Origin: Aquisalimonas sp.
Lineage (GTDB): Bacteria; Pseudomonadota; Gammaproteobacteria; Nitrococcales; Aquisalimonadaceae
Direction of reading: 5' to 3'
DNA: 33,250 bases
NCBI RefSeq assembly: GCF_007120195.1
Contig: NZ_SKOG01000237.1
Coordinates: forward strand, 1 to 33,250
The notes beneath the pieces are model-generated. The model saw only the letters and a list, made by a program, of their open reading frames with translations. It was not told the DNA's origin and did not search any database. This document shows positions 18,646-28,340 of the stretch, piece after piece. The first letter of the stretch is position 1, and each line of letters begins with the position of its first letter. Position numbers and translations under genes: made by a program.

Positions 18646-18915
18646 GTGCCGACTCGCGAGGTCACCATCATCAACAAGTTGGGTCTGCACGCCCGTGCAG
18701 CCGCGAGGTTCGTGACGATCGCCAACCGTTTCCAGGCGGGAATCCTGGTGCACCGGGACGACAAGACCGTCAACGGCAAAAGCATCATGGGCATGATGAT
18801 GCTCGCCGCCGGACGCGGCACCACGCTGACCCTGGAAGCCGAAGGGGAGGACGCCTGCGAGGCACTGGATGCGCTTGAGGCGCTGGTCAACGACCGCTTT
18901 GAGGAATCCGAGTAG
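18646..18915 (+). CDS. HPr phosphocarrier protein (NPr-like)
   Basis: An 89-residue HPr. The active histidine is His15 in NKLGLHARAAARF. Ser46 lies in VNGKSIMGMMML, the same context and number as the regulatory serine of Firmicute HPr that HprK phosphorylates. The start is GTG at 18646, with GGGAGCG as ribosome-binding site. It ends the ptsN-hprK-rapZ-EIIA-HPr run. In many relatives enzyme I (ptsI/ptsP) comes next, but here the following gene is unrelated, so enzyme I must be elsewhere or lost. Confidence 0.95.
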   Translation: MPTREVTIINKLGLHARAAARFVTIANRFQAGILVHRDDKTVNGKSIMGMMMLAAGRGTTLTLEAEGEDACEALDALEALVNDRFEESE

Positions 18916-19043
18916 ACATGACGGCGCATTCATCACTTCGCGATACACAATTCCCCGCCTGGCTCCAGTGATACACTGAGCACGGCACTAAGCACGGCGG
19001 GCATGGCGCCCGGTTTCGATGGCAGGCCCTTGAGAGAACGCCC

Positions 19044-19382
19044 ATGAAGGTCAAACAACTGATCGAAGCCTGGGAAGAGTCGGCAAGTGAAGCGCGCACG
19101 GCCGAAACCTACAACGTCCACCTGCCCCTGCATGATGCGGCCAAGCTGGCCGCCTTGCGCGAGATGTTCCCCGGTCGCACGGAGGAGCACCTGATCACCG
19201 ACCTGCTGTCCGCCGCCCTGGATGATCTGGAAGCCGCTTTTCCTTACGTGCAGGGTCAGCGCGTCATCGCCGAGGACGAGCACGGGGACCCCATCTACGA
19301 GGACATTGGCAGCACTCCGCGCTTCAACGAGCTCACGCGCAAGCACCTCGAGCGCATCAAAAAGCAGATGGAGGACGCCTGA
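19044..19382 (+). CDS. Conserved protein of unknown function
   Basis: A 112-residue soluble, acidic protein without signal peptide or membrane segment. It looks mainly helical: MKVKQLIEAWEESA at the start, then REMFPGRTEEHLITDLLSAAL, a short FPYVQGQRVIAEDEHGD segment and a charged C-terminal helix. I recall close relatives in Pseudomonas and allies, sometimes labelled 'type 1 pili tip component' without evident support. The ATG at 19044 follows a GAGAG ribosome-binding site. It stands between the HPr gene (128 bases upstream) and convergent pmbA. The middle helices, with an arginine-rich turn, might be a ribbon-helix-helix-like or dimerisation unit, but that is a guess. Confidence 0.8.
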   Translation: MKVKQLIEAWEESASEARTAETYNVHLPLHDAAKLAALREMFPGRTEEHLITDLLSAALDDLEAAFPYVQGQRVIAEDEHGDPIYEDIGSTPRFNELTRKHLERIKKQMEDA

Positions 19383-19421
19383 GCGCCCGACGATCCTGTG
19401 TGTTGCGGGTCGAAACCACGA

Positions 19422-20777
19422 TCACTGACCGGCGACCACGACATCGTCCAGCAGCAGTGAGCCAGTGCGCACGCTGCCGCGGGTGTCCATATCCGTCCCC
19501 ACGGCCCGCAGGTTACGGAACATGTCACGGAGATTACCGGCGACGGTGATCTCCGCCACCGGATCGGCCAGCTGACCATTTTCCACCAGGAATCCGGCCG
19601 CACCGCGGGAGTAATCGCCGGTGACTGGATTCGCGCCCTGCCCCATGAGCTCCGTGACCACCAGGCCACGACCCATATCCCGCAGCAGGCCGTCGAAATC
19701 CAGTACTCCCGGCGCCACGGTCAGATTATGCACTCCGCCGGCGTTGCCGGTCGTGGTCAAGCCGAGCTTACGCGCGGAATAGCTATCCAGCACGTAGCCG
19801 CGCAGCACGCCGCCGTCAACGAGCACGCGCTCGGCGGTGGCGACGCCTTCATTGTCAAAGGGCGCGCTACCCAGGGCCCGGGGCAGGTGCGGGTATTCGG
19901 TCATGGTGACGTGGGCCGGGAATACCTGCTCACCCAAGTGATCGAGCAGAAACGAGGCGTGCCGGTAAAGGTTGCTGCCGCGCACCGCGCCCAGGAAATG
20001 GCCAATCAGCCCGCGCGCCGCCTCCGGTACATACAGCACCGGCATGCGCCCGGTGTGCGCCTGGCGGCTGCCCAGGCGCCGCACCGCGCGCTCGGCAGCG
20101 CGCCGCCCGACGGCCTCGGGCGTCTCCAGAGCACCAGCCTCACGGGCCACCGTGTACCAGTAATCCCGCTGCATGTCCGCGCCTTCGCCAGCAATCACCA
20201 CGCAGTTCATACCATGCTGCGTGCCAACGGTGCTTCCCAAAAACCCATGGCTCGTGCCGTAGACGCGCAGTGAGCGGCTGGTACTAACGCCGGCCCCCTC
20301 GGAGTTGCTGATGCGGGCATCGGTATCCAGCGCAGCCGCCTCACAGGTCAAGGCCCGCTCGATGGCCTCATCAACCGTCAATGCCCAGGGATGATCCAGA
20401 TCCAGGTCAGGGATGTCCCGCGCCAAGTGGTCCGGATCGGCCAACCCATGGGCCGGGTCCTCGGAGGTGTAGCGGGCGATGCTGCAGGCCGCGGCCACCG
20501 TCTCTCGCACGGAATCCGCTGAGAAATCGCTGGAGCTGGCCGTCCCCTGGCGGTGCCCGAAGTACACGCCAACGCCAAGAGCGCGGTCGCGCTCATGTTC
20601 CAGCGTCTCCACCTCGCCACGGCGCACCTGCACGGAGAGCCCGGTACCCACGTTGACCGCGGCCTCCGCACTGGTTGCGCCCATACGTCTCGCCTCCTCC
20701 AGCACCTGCTCGACAATCCGTACCAGCTCATCCTGGGTGGGCAGCCCCGCATTACGGGCAACGGTTGGTGTCGTCAT
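19422..20777 (-). CDS. pmbA: PmbA/TldE, partner subunit of the TldD/TldE protease
   Basis: A 451-residue member of the TldD/PmbA family. TldD and TldE form a zinc metalloprotease that trims peptides; in E. coli it matures microcin B17 and degrades the CcdA antitoxin. TldE lacks the HExxxH motif, as here. Typical stretches are SSSDFSADSVRETVAAA and GDYSRGAAGFLVENGQ near the C-terminus. The start at 20777 (MTTPTVARNAG) has a GAGG ribosome-binding site, and is preferred to 20813. tldD ends 109 bases upstream on the same strand. The yjgA/darP gene often seen next to pmbA is absent. Confidence 0.94.
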   Translation of the reverse strand: MTTPTVARNAGLPTQDELVRIVEQVLEEARRMGATSAEAAVNVGTGLSVQVRRGEVETLEHERDRALGVGVYFGHRQGTASSSDFSADSVRETVAAACSIARYTSEDPAHGLADPDHLARDIPDLDLDHPWALTVDEAIERALTCEAAALDTDARISNSEGAGVSTSRSLRVYGTSHGFLGSTVGTQHGMNCVVIAGEGADMQRDYWYTVAREAGALETPEAVGRRAAERAVRRLGSRQAHTGRMPVLYVPEAARGLIGHFLGAVRGSNLYRHASFLLDHLGEQVFPAHVTMTEYPHLPRALGSAPFDNEGVATAERVLVDGGVLRGYVLDSYSARKLGLTTTGNAGGVHNLTVAPGVLDFDGLLRDMGRGLVVTELMGQGANPVTGDYSRGAAGFLVENGQLADPVAEITVAGNLRDMFRNLRAVGTDMDTRGSVRTGSLLLDDVVVAGQ

Positions 20778-20886
20778 GAATCGCCTCTGCGTTGTTCGGT
20801 CAGCCCGTTCCAATTGGCGCAGTCGCCTGCGTAAACCACGGTATGGGAGCGGGTGTTGCGGTCGAGTAGCCCCGCATCGAAGCGCC

Positions 20887-22329
20887 TCACGCTTCGGTCC
20901 CGCCGACAGTGAGCGCGTCCACCTTGAGCGTGGGCTGACCCACGCCGACAGGCACGCTCTGGCCTTCCTTGCCGCAGACGCCGATACCGCTGTCCAGTTC
21001 CAGGTCGTGACCCACCATACTGACCTGCTTGAGCACCTCCGGCCCGTTACCGATCAGGGTCGCCCCCTTGACCGGCCGGGTGACGCGGCCGTTTTCGATC
21101 AGGTAGGCCTCGCTGGCCGAGAACACGAACCGCCCGGAGGTGATATCCACCTGACCGCCGCCGAAGTTCACGGCGTAAATGCCCTGGTCCACGGATCGGA
21201 TGATCTCTGCGGGGTCGTGGGGACCCGCAAGCATATAGGTATTCGTCATCCGCGGCATGGGCAGATGCGCAAAGGACTCCCGACGGCCGTTGCCTGTGGG
21301 CTGCATCCCCATGAGGCGCGCATTCATGCGGTCCTGCATGTAACCCGCAAGCCGGCCATTTTCGATGAGGACCGTGCACTCCGTGGCCACGCCCTCGTCA
21401 TCCACGTTGAGGGAGCCGCGGCGCCCCGGAACGGTGCCGTCATCGACCACTGTGCAATACTCTGAAGCCACCCTCTCGCCCATACGCCCGGAAAACGCCG
21501 AGGTGCCTTTGCGATTGAAGTCGCCTTCGAGGCCGTGGCCCACGGCCTCATGTAACAGAATGCCCGGCCAACCGGGACCGAGGACCACTTGCATCGTGCC
21601 GGCGGGGGCAGCCACTGCCTCCAGGTTCACCAAGGCCAGCCGCACCGCTTCCCGGGCATAGCCCAGGGCCCGTTCCTCATCGAAAAAGAACGTGTAACCA
21701 TGGCGCCCGCCGCCTCCGGCGCTGCCGTTTTCGCGCCGCCCGTTTTGTTCAGCCAGGACGGAGACGTTCAACCGCACCAGCGGGCGCACGTCAGCGCTGA
21801 GACGCCCCTCATTATCGGCCACCAAAACAATGTCCTGCAGGCCGGACAGGCTGACCATGACCTGTTCCACACGCCGATCCTGCCGCCTGGCCTCAGCGTC
21901 CACGCGGCGAAGCAGATCCACCTTGTCCGCATCGGCCATCGCATCCAGGGGATTATCGGACCTGTACAGGTTGAGCCCGGAGCCGCGCTGCCAGGCCTGA
22001 ATGCGGCCGCTGCCGCCGGAGCGCGCAATGGCGCGGGCGGCACCCGTGGCCTCCATGAGCGCGGGCAGCATGATCTCGTCGGAATAGGCAAAACCGGTCT
22101 TCTCCCCGCTCACAGCGCGCACGCCCACACCCTGATCGATGCTGTGACTGCCTTGTTTGATCAGCCCATCCTCGAGCACCCAAGTTTCGTGACGGCTCGC
22201 CTGGAAATACAAGTCCGCCGCATCAATGCTCGGCCCCATGAGACGGGTGAAGACATCCTCCAGGGAGGCTTCATTGAGTCCGGCTGGTGTGAGCAGGCGC
22301 TCGGTTGCAATCGACAACGTCTGGTCCAT
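20887..22329 (-). CDS. tldD: TldD, catalytic subunit of the TldD/TldE metalloprotease
   Basis: The zinc-binding subunit of the TldD/TldE protease, 480 residues. The metal motif HEAVGH is at 260-265 in [15 protein letters not shown]; the family also shows [16 protein letters not shown] and the C-terminal [18 protein letters not shown] block with a cysteine that helps bind zinc. [10 protein letters not shown] at 22329 is taken as the start since upstream residues are unlike TldD. The amidase gene at 22337 ends only seven bases upstream, so the genes probably share a transcript with pmbA downstream. Confidence 0.96.
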   Translation of the reverse strand: MDQTLSIATERLLTPAGLNEASLEDVFTRLMGPSIDAADLYFQASRHETWVLEDGLIKQGSHSIDQGVGVRAVSGEKTGFAYSDEIMLPALMEATGAARAIARSGGSGRIQAWQRGSGLNLYRSDNPLDAMADADKVDLLRRVDAEARRQDRRVEQVMVSLSGLQDIVLVADNEGRLSADVRPLVRLNVSVLAEQNGRRENGSAGGGGRHGYTFFFDEERALGYAREAVRLALVNLEAVAAPAGTMQVVLGPGWPGILLHEAVGHGLEGDFNRKGTSAFSGRMGERVASEYCTVVDDGTVPGRRGSLNVDDEGVATECTVLIENGRLAGYMQDRMNARLMGMQPTGNGRRESFAHLPMPRMTNTYMLAGPHDPAEIIRSVDQGIYAVNFGGGQVDITSGRFVFSASEAYLIENGRVTRPVKGATLIGNGPEVLKQVSMVGHDLELDSGIGVCGKEGQSVPVGVGQPTLKVDALTVGGTEA

Positions 22330-22336
22330 AGTCGTC

Positions 22337-23245
22337 TCAGGCCTCGTGGTTGGCGGAACGCGATTGCGGCGAGGGACTCGCCGATGACTCGGCAGGGCCC
22401 ACGACATGGGAGCATGCCAATCGCCGGTGGTTCAAGGACGGAAAGCGGGTACGCACCTCTGCGAGCCGATTCCGATCCAACTCGCCCAGGACGACGCCCG
22501 AGCCGCGGTAGAGGCTGTCTTGAACCACACCCCAGGGGTCGAGTACCAGCGAGTCGCCGTGGGTCTCGCGCCCGTTGACATGGTAACCGCCTTGTCCTGC
22601 GGCGATGATGTAGCACTGGTTCTCGATCGCCCTGGCGAGCAGCAGCGGTCGCCAGTGAACCCCTCCGGTGCGGGCGGTAAAGGCCGATGGCAATACGAAG
22701 AATTCGGCGCCGCGGTCCAGCATGACCCGGAAAAACTCCGGGAAACGCAGATCGTAGCAGACAGCAACGCCCATACAGCCGAACGGGGTATCCACCGTGA
22801 CAACCTCGTCCCCGGGCTCGAGGGTGGCCGATTCCTGGTAAGCGGCCTCGCCCTCCACGGTGACGTCGAACAGATGCAGCTTGTCGTAGCGCGCGACCCG
22901 CTCACCTCGGTTGTTGAAGACCAGGCAGGCGGCACGGGCGCGATGGCGGTCCCGCCCCCGCATGGGAATCGTTCCCGCCACCAGCCACACACCGCAACGC
23001 TGGGCCTGTTGCGCGAAGCAATCCTGAATGGGACCGCCGCTGTCGGGCTCGATATGGGCGAGTTTGTCCCGTTCGTCCATGCCCATGATGGCCACGTTCT
23101 CCGGCAATACCACCAGCTTCGCGCCTGCGTCGGCCGCCATGCGGATCAGGCGGCTCGCCTCGTGGAGATTGGCCTTCACCCGCGGGCCCGAAGCCATTTG
23201 TACGGCTGCGACGCGCGTACCGGAATCGATCTTCGTATTCGTCAT
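22337..23245 (-). CDS. Nitrilase-family carbon-nitrogen hydrolase
   Basis: A 302-residue amidase of the nitrilase superfamily with an intact Glu-Lys-Cys triad: Glu49 in LPEN, Lys122 in YDKLHLFDV and Cys163 in [11 protein letters not shown]. These blocks most resemble the Nit1/YbeM group, which hydrolyses deaminated glutathione, a metabolite-repair role. Sequence alone does not prove the substrate. The start is set at 23245 (MTNTKIDSG); the 54 residues before it in the open frame are arginine-rich and unlike the family. The same gene sits beside tldD and yhdP in Pseudomonas, as I remember it. Confidence 0.9.
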   Translation of the reverse strand: MTNTKIDSGTRVAAVQMASGPRVKANLHEASRLIRMAADAGAKLVVLPENVAIMGMDERDKLAHIEPDSGGPIQDCFAQQAQRCGVWLVAGTIPMRGRDRHRARAACLVFNNRGERVARYDKLHLFDVTVEGEAAYQESATLEPGDEVVTVDTPFGCMGVAVCYDLRFPEFFRVMLDRGAEFFVLPSAFTARTGGVHWRPLLLARAIENQCYIIAAGQGGYHVNGRETHGDSLVLDPWGVVQDSLYRGSGVVLGELDRNRLAEVRTRFPSLNHRRLACSHVVGPAESSASPSPQSRSANHEA

Positions 23246-23300
23246 GACGGCGTCCTCATCCGCTTTGCCCCGATTGTACGCCCAGCGCGCCACACCGTCC

Positions 23301-23316
23301 CGGACGGATCCGTCCG
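23301..23316. repeat. 16-base perfect palindrome after yhdP
   Basis: CGGACGGATCCGTCCG is self-complementary and begins four bases after the yhdP stop codon on the minus strand. As RNA it gives a six-base-pair stem with a GATC loop. No T-run follows. A palindrome this long is roughly a once-per-window event by chance. Confidence 0.4.
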
Positions 23317-23319
23317 TTC

Positions 23320-26300
23320 TTATTCCGGGGCACGCACACCAGGTGGCCCGGCCTCCGCGGCGGGCGTCCGAGCGCGGCGAACCGGCGTGATGACCGGGTC
23401 GGCCCACGGCCCAGTGACGCGGTAGCGCAGGCGGGCGATGCGGTCAAAGCCGTCACTGAAGACCTGCTGGGCGAGGAACATGACCACAGCGCCGGGCGGC
23501 CCGCCGAAAACGCCCCCTAGGATCGGCAACGTCGAGGAGGCCTTCGGCGTTACGGTCACGGTCTGATTGTATGTCCGTTGGCCCAGATCGACCGGACCGG
23601 AGGCCTCGATCCGCGCCGCGGGGCCGTCCATGACCAGTACCCTCGGGGTCGCCACGCCGTCCTTGATACTGAAATCGGCATCGATGCGGTCAAAGGCAAA
23701 GCCCTCCGCGAACACATCGCCGAAGTTGAGCATGAGGCGGCGCGGCAAATTCGCAACGCTCAACAGACCAAAGACACGCCCCGCTCCCGGCTCCACTTGG
23801 GTCAGAAACCCGCTTCGCAGCACGAGGCTCACTGTGCCGTCCAGGGTGTCCAGGTCGAGGGGCAACGGCGCCGAGCGACTCTGGAGATCAATGTTGCCGT
23901 GTCCCCCGCCGCCGCGAATAACCCCCTCGTATCCCAGCCCGGACAGTAGTCCACCCGTATCATTGCTGTGTACATTCAGCTCGAGCTCCGTGCGGTCCTC
24001 CGGATCCCGAAACCACGCGGCCCGGCCTGTCACACTGTGGTGGTCACCACGCAGCAGTAGGCTGCTCAATACGTAGGAATCCGCCTCGGGGGCGCCGAGC
24101 AGCTGCAGGCGACCGAGCGGGCGCCCGTCCAGCTCGAGCGCATCGACCTGTGCGCGCAAGCGGGAAAGGCTGCCTGGGTTCACGTCGGCCAGGAGATCAT
24201 CGGGGATATCCGTGGGCTCGGTCTCGTCGGTGAAGCCCTCGGGTAACGGCAGGCGCAGATGTTCAAAATCGGCCTCCACCGCCAGATTCGGGGAGTCGGG
24301 CCAGAACAGCGTACCCTGGGCGCTCTCGCCCGCGAGTGCGAGATCCCAGCCGATGAGATCGCGCTCGCCTTCGACGCGCTGCCCCTCCAAGGTCAGGCCG
24401 CCGAGCATGAGCGTCCCAATCGTCAGATTGAGCGTGCTCAGCCTCGTTTCCCCGTGAACGCCCTCCCCGGCCCGGTGCTCGCCATACCAGCGCCACCAGG
24501 CCGGCACGTCCAGCGTCTCCACCATGCCGTCCAGGCGGATGCTGCCTGGCCCCGGCAGGGTGGCGCTCTCGCCGCCGAACCGAAGTCCCGCCCGCCGCAG
24601 AGCACCATCCGGGCCAGCGTCCACGATGGCGTTCGCACCGGGCCCGTACCGGATTCGCACAGGCTCAAGCCCATCGGCGCTGATCCGCGCGTCGAGCTCA
24701 AGAGGCCGCTCATCCGCGGCCTCTTTACCCAGCGGAGCCGGAAGCGCTACGCCAACACCCACAAGTGCGCTGGATGCGGCCAGGTTGACGGCCGGCTCAC
24801 CGGCCTGCGCCACAGCATCGAAGCGGGGGAAGTCCGCGGTCAGGCGCGCTTCCGCCGCCCCCTGAAGCAGCGCCGCACCGCCGGTCAGCACCGTGTCAAG
24901 ACGGCCGGCATCCAGGCGATCAGCCGTGGCCGCCAGCCGGATGCGCTCATCGCCGCTGTCACCCTGGTCGGTCGTGATGTCGAGCACAACAGGACTGTCG
25001 AGAAACCGCGCGCTGACGCCCTCACCCCGAATCCCGCGCTGGTCGAAACTGACCTCGCCATTCAGCGCCTCGACGGCGAGATTAGACGCTCCCAGGCGCA
25101 CACGCCCGTCCCGCAGCCGTACGTCACCGTTCAGGCTCATCGGCGTGTCATCAAAGGGAATGACCATGCTGAGGTCCAGATCGTGTTCGCCGTCCAGGCG
25201 CAGCCCGCCGAGGGGGGCCTCCAGCATGTCACGTGCCGGGGGCATCTCCCGCAGGAAATCGAGATAGGCATCGCCGGGACCGCGGACGCGACCGTCTACC
25301 CGCAGCGGGCTGCGGGCAAGATCCTCGATACGCGCCCGGGCGTCGCGAATGCGGGCGCCGCTGATGGTGCCCCTGGTCGCGTCGATCTGCATGGAGCGCC
25401 CGTGAAAGTGGAGGACACCGTCCAGCCCCGTGATGGGCGGCCACTCCGGCTGGTAGGCCAACATCACGTCCTCCACATCCGCCTGCACCTCGAAGCGTCC
25501 GCTACCGTCGTCGAACGGGAAGTCTTGGGCGCGGCCATGGAAGACCACGTCGGCCCGCGTAGCGGTACCGCCGTGGATGCTCTCATCCAGCCACTCCACA
25601 AGTCCCGGCAGCATAATGCCAACAGGCAAGTAACGACTGGTGTTACCCGCGTTGTCCGCGCGCCCTTCGACGCTGGCGCGGATGTCGAGGAATGGTGAGC
25701 CATCGGGCTGCTTATCGACACGCACACGGCTGTGCGCAATACCGTCCTCATTATCCACCCGGGCGCGGCCGACGTTGACCGTCCATCCCTGGGATGACCA
25801 ACGCCAGTCGGCCTCCGCCTCGAGCTCCCGAAACGCAATCGGCTCCCGGAACAGATACGGCAAGGCGGCCGCGCCGTCGGCCGCGCGCATGACCAGTTCG
25901 CCACGCCGATCGACGCCGTCGGGCTGGGGCAGGCCGTCACCAAAACGCGCCCAGAGTTCCAGGGAACCACCCAGCGACACGTAAGGGGGCGCGTCAGGAC
26001 CGCCGAGCAGGTGCTCCATGACCTCCCGGCCAACACCGTCACCGCGGACATAGACGTCCATCGGCCCGTGCGTCAGCGGCTGCGCCGCCTCTGAGGGCCA
26101 GTGCACGATGAAATCCACACCTCCACCCCACGCCGGGGGCAACTGGCCCGAACCAACCAGCCGGCGCTGCCCGTTCGCCTCATCCACGGTGGCATCCACG
26201 TCGCTGAAGCGATAGCGCGCGCGATGGACCTGATCCAGGACATCCATGCGCGCGCCCTCGACGCGCAGGCGTCCGGGATAAGACATGAGGATGTCCAACT

Positions 26301-26730
26301 CCTCCAGGGCAGCGGCGCGGGGCTCGACGCCCACACCCACGAGTTGCCACGTACCATCGGCATTGCGCTGCACCGTGAGCCTGGGATCCACCAGGACCAG
26401 GTCACGCAGACGTGGGGACCAATGACGCACCGATGCAACCACATCCAGATTCACCGCGAGGCGGTCGAAAAACAGCCCGCCCTCCGCGTCCCCAAGGCGG
26501 ACGCCGCCGAGTTCCACACGGAGCTCACGCCACCTCCAAGTGGCCTGGAGTTCGTCGATCTGAACCTCCTCGCCCATGGCCTCCCCAAGCCGTGCCTCCA
26601 CCTCGGCTCGGTAGTCGGGGAGGTAGTGAACACCCACGCGGAGCATCACCAACACCACCGCCAGCAGCACCAGCAACGCCGCGATTGCGCCCAGGAGCAG
26701 CTTTAGCGGGCGCACAAACACCATCAGCAT
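23320..26730 (-). CDS. yhdP: YhdP, AsmA-like giant envelope protein
   Basis: About 1136 residues: one N-terminal membrane helix (LLLGAIAALLVLLAVVLVML) and a very long periplasmic part, with DUF3971 and an AsmA-like C-terminal region. In E. coli YhdP, TamB and YdbH are bridge-like proteins, rich in beta structure, that together carry phospholipid to the outer membrane. Family marks include the opening RVGVHYLPDYRAEVEARLGE, the middle LPAPLGKEA...RPLELDARI section and the end FGLLSVANLPRRL and VFGGPPGAVVMFLAQQV. The start is uncertain among 26772, 26730 and 26724; the latter two put the helix close to the N-terminus. It sits downstream of rng, as commonly found. Confidence 0.92.
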   Translation of the reverse strand: MLMVFVRPLKLLLGAIAALLVLLAVVLVMLRVGVHYLPDYRAEVEARLGEAMGEEVQIDELQATWRWRELRVELGGVRLGDAEGGLFFDRLAVNLDVVASVRHWSPRLRDLVLVDPRLTVQRNADGTWQLVGVGVEPRAAALEELDILMSYPGRLRVEGARMDVLDQVHRARYRFSDVDATVDEANGQRRLVGSGQLPPAWGGGVDFIVHWPSEAAQPLTHGPMDVYVRGDGVGREVMEHLLGGPDAPPYVSLGGSLELWARFGDGLPQPDGVDRRGELVMRAADGAAALPYLFREPIAFRELEAEADWRWSSQGWTVNVGRARVDNEDGIAHSRVRVDKQPDGSPFLDIRASVEGRADNAGNTSRYLPVGIMLPGLVEWLDESIHGGTATRADVVFHGRAQDFPFDDGSGRFEVQADVEDVMLAYQPEWPPITGLDGVLHFHGRSMQIDATRGTISGARIRDARARIEDLARSPLRVDGRVRGPGDAYLDFLREMPPARDMLEAPLGGLRLDGEHDLDLSMVIPFDDTPMSLNGDVRLRDGRVRLGASNLAVEALNGEVSFDQRGIRGEGVSARFLDSPVVLDITTDQGDSGDERIRLAATADRLDAGRLDTVLTGGAALLQGAAEARLTADFPRFDAVAQAGEPAVNLAASSALVGVGVALPAPLGKEAADERPLELDARISADGLEPVRIRYGPGANAIVDAGPDGALRRAGLRFGGESATLPGPGSIRLDGMVETLDVPAWWRWYGEHRAGEGVHGETRLSTLNLTIGTLMLGGLTLEGQRVEGERDLIGWDLALAGESAQGTLFWPDSPNLAVEADFEHLRLPLPEGFTDETEPTDIPDDLLADVNPGSLSRLRAQVDALELDGRPLGRLQLLGAPEADSYVLSSLLLRGDHHSVTGRAAWFRDPEDRTELELNVHSNDTGGLLSGLGYEGVIRGGGGHGNIDLQSRSAPLPLDLDTLDGTVSLVLRSGFLTQVEPGAGRVFGLLSVANLPRRLMLNFGDVFAEGFAFDRIDADFSIKDGVATPRVLVMDGPAARIEASGPVDLGQRTYNQTVTVTPKASSTLPILGGVFGGPPGAVVMFLAQQVFSDGFDRIARLRYRVTGPWADPVITPVRRARTPAAEAGPPGVRAPE

Positions 26731-26755
26731 GGCGCCGGGCCGACAACCGCTCGGT

Positions 26756-26779
26756 CCCCGGGGTGTTGGCAACCCGGGG
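26756..26779. repeat. GC-rich inverted repeat between rng and yhdP
   Basis: CCCCGGG at 26756-26762 pairs with CCCGGGG at 26773-26779, with a ten-base loop. It lies in the 134-base spacer between the rng stop and the preferred yhdP start. It might form an mRNA hairpin ahead of yhdP. No T-run is present on either strand, so it is not called a terminator. Confidence 0.35.
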
Positions 26780-26864
26780 GTGGGGAATTGTGTGTGACAT
26801 AGGTCATGCTGAGATGCTTCCAGGGGGCCGTACCGCAGACGCGCGGCAACGGCGGACTTTCGCG

Positions 26865-28340
26865 CTACATCAGCACGACGTCGAACTGATCCTGCGCATA
26901 TAAGGGTTCAGCCTGAAACGTAATCGGTCGGCCGATGAATTCCTCCAGTTCCGCCACGCTCATGCTCTCATCTTCCACCATGAGGTCCACGACCGACCGC
27001 GCAGCAACCACCAGCATCTGGTCGGCTTCAAACTGCCGCGCTTCCCGCATGAGTTCACGAAAGATTTCGTAGCAGACTGTCTCGGGGGTCTTCACGAAAC
27101 CGCGACCTTGACAGGTTGGACACGCGGCACAGAGGACGTGTTCCAGGGATTCGCGGGTGCGCTTACGCGTCATCTCCACCAGCCCCAGTGCCGAGACGCC
27201 GCTGATCTGGGTCTTGGCATAGTCTTTCTCGAGGCACCTCTCCAGCGCCCGCAGCACCTGGCGTTTGTGTTCGGGGTCCTGCATGTCGATGAAGTCGATA
27301 ATGATAATGCCGCCGAGATTGCGCAGGCGCACTTGGCGCGCGATGCCCTGGGCTGCCTCCAGGTTGGTCTTGAAAATGGTCTCTTCCAGGTTGCGCCGCC
27401 CCACGTACGCACCCGTGTTCACGTCGATGGTGGTCAGCGCCTCGGTCTGATCGATCATCAGATACCCCCCGGACTTGAGCTCCACCTTGCGTGAGAGTGC
27501 CCGCTGGATTTCCTCCTCGACGCCGTAGAAGTCGAATAGCGGCCGCTCCCCGGAATACGCCTGCACCCGTGCGGTCATTTCCGGAAAGAACTGTTCGCAG
27601 AAAGCGTGGACCTTGTGGAAGTTCTCCCGAGAGTCCACACGAATGCGCTCGACCTCGGTGCTCATGATGTCCCGCAGTGAGCGCAGCACCAGTGGCAGGT
27701 CCTCGTGGACGCACACGCCGGCAGACGCCTCCTGAGCGCGCGCGGCAACGTCTTCCCAAAGCTTGCACAGAAACCTCCGGTCGGCCTCGAGCGCCGCTTC
27801 GGAGGCCCGCTCGGCGGCGGTTCGAATGATATAGCCGCCGGGATCGCCTTCCTCGAGGAACCGCTGACCGATCGTTCGCAGCCGCTCGCGCTCGGCGGCG
27901 TCCTCGATCCGTGCAGAGACACCCAGATTGCGGCTGCGCGGGAGCATGACCAGATAGCGTGAGGGAATCGTCAAGTGGGTCGTCAGCCGCGCACCCTTGC
28001 TTCCCATGGGGTCCTTGATCACCTGAACGATGATTTCCTGGCCATCGTGCAGCAGGGCCTGAATGTCCGGCACGGGGCCCCGCAGCCGGGTTTCACCGGC
28101 TTCGCTGTCCGACGCCACGGCCACATCGGAGGCATGCAGAAAAGCGGTACGCTCCAGCCCGACCTCGATAAAGGCGGCCTGCATGCCAGGCAGCACCCGC
28201 TGAACCCAGCCCTTGTAGATGTTGCCAACCAGCCCCCGGCGGCGCGCGCGTTCCACCGAGACCTCTTGCAGAACACCGTTCTCCACCACAGCCACGCGCG
28301 TTTCCTGGGGCGTGCAGTTCATCAGGATTTCCTGGGACAT
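26865..28340 (-). CDS. rng: Ribonuclease G
   Basis: An endoribonuclease of 491 residues, close to E. coli RNase G (489), which trims the 5' end of 16S rRNA and cuts some mRNAs. An N-terminal S1 RNA-binding domain (GLVGNIYKGWVQRVLPGMQAAF) is followed by the DNase-I-like catalytic region with metal-binding aspartates in TTIDVNTGAYVG and IIIIDFIDM. The zinc-link cysteines are in CPTCQGRG. It lacks the long disordered scaffold of RNase E. The ATG at 28340 aligns with the family N-terminus and shares its first base with the maf stop (TAATG). In E. coli too maf and rng are neighbours. Confidence 0.96.
   Translation of the reverse strand: MSQEILMNCTPQETRVAVVENGVLQEVSVERARRRGLVGNIYKGWVQRVLPGMQAAFIEVGLERTAFLHASDVAVASDSEAGETRLRGPVPDIQALLHDGQEIIVQVIKDPMGSKGARLTTHLTIPSRYLVMLPRSRNLGVSARIEDAAERERLRTIGQRFLEEGDPGGYIIRTAAERASEAALEADRRFLCKLWEDVAARAQEASAGVCVHEDLPLVLRSLRDIMSTEVERIRVDSRENFHKVHAFCEQFFPEMTARVQAYSGERPLFDFYGVEEEIQRALSRKVELKSGGYLMIDQTEALTTIDVNTGAYVGRRNLEETIFKTNLEAAQGIARQVRLRNLGGIIIIDFIDMQDPEHKRQVLRALERCLEKDYAKTQISGVSALGLVEMTRKRTRESLEHVLCAACPTCQGRGFVKTPETVCYEIFRELMREARQFEADQMLVVAARSVVDLMVEDESMSVAELEEFIGRPITFQAEPLYAQDQFDVVLM

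Noticed and set aside
24259-25698. 479-residue open frame antisense to yhdP
   Set aside because: A shadow of yhdP: no motifs, odd composition, and the yhdP frame is continuous over the whole stretch.
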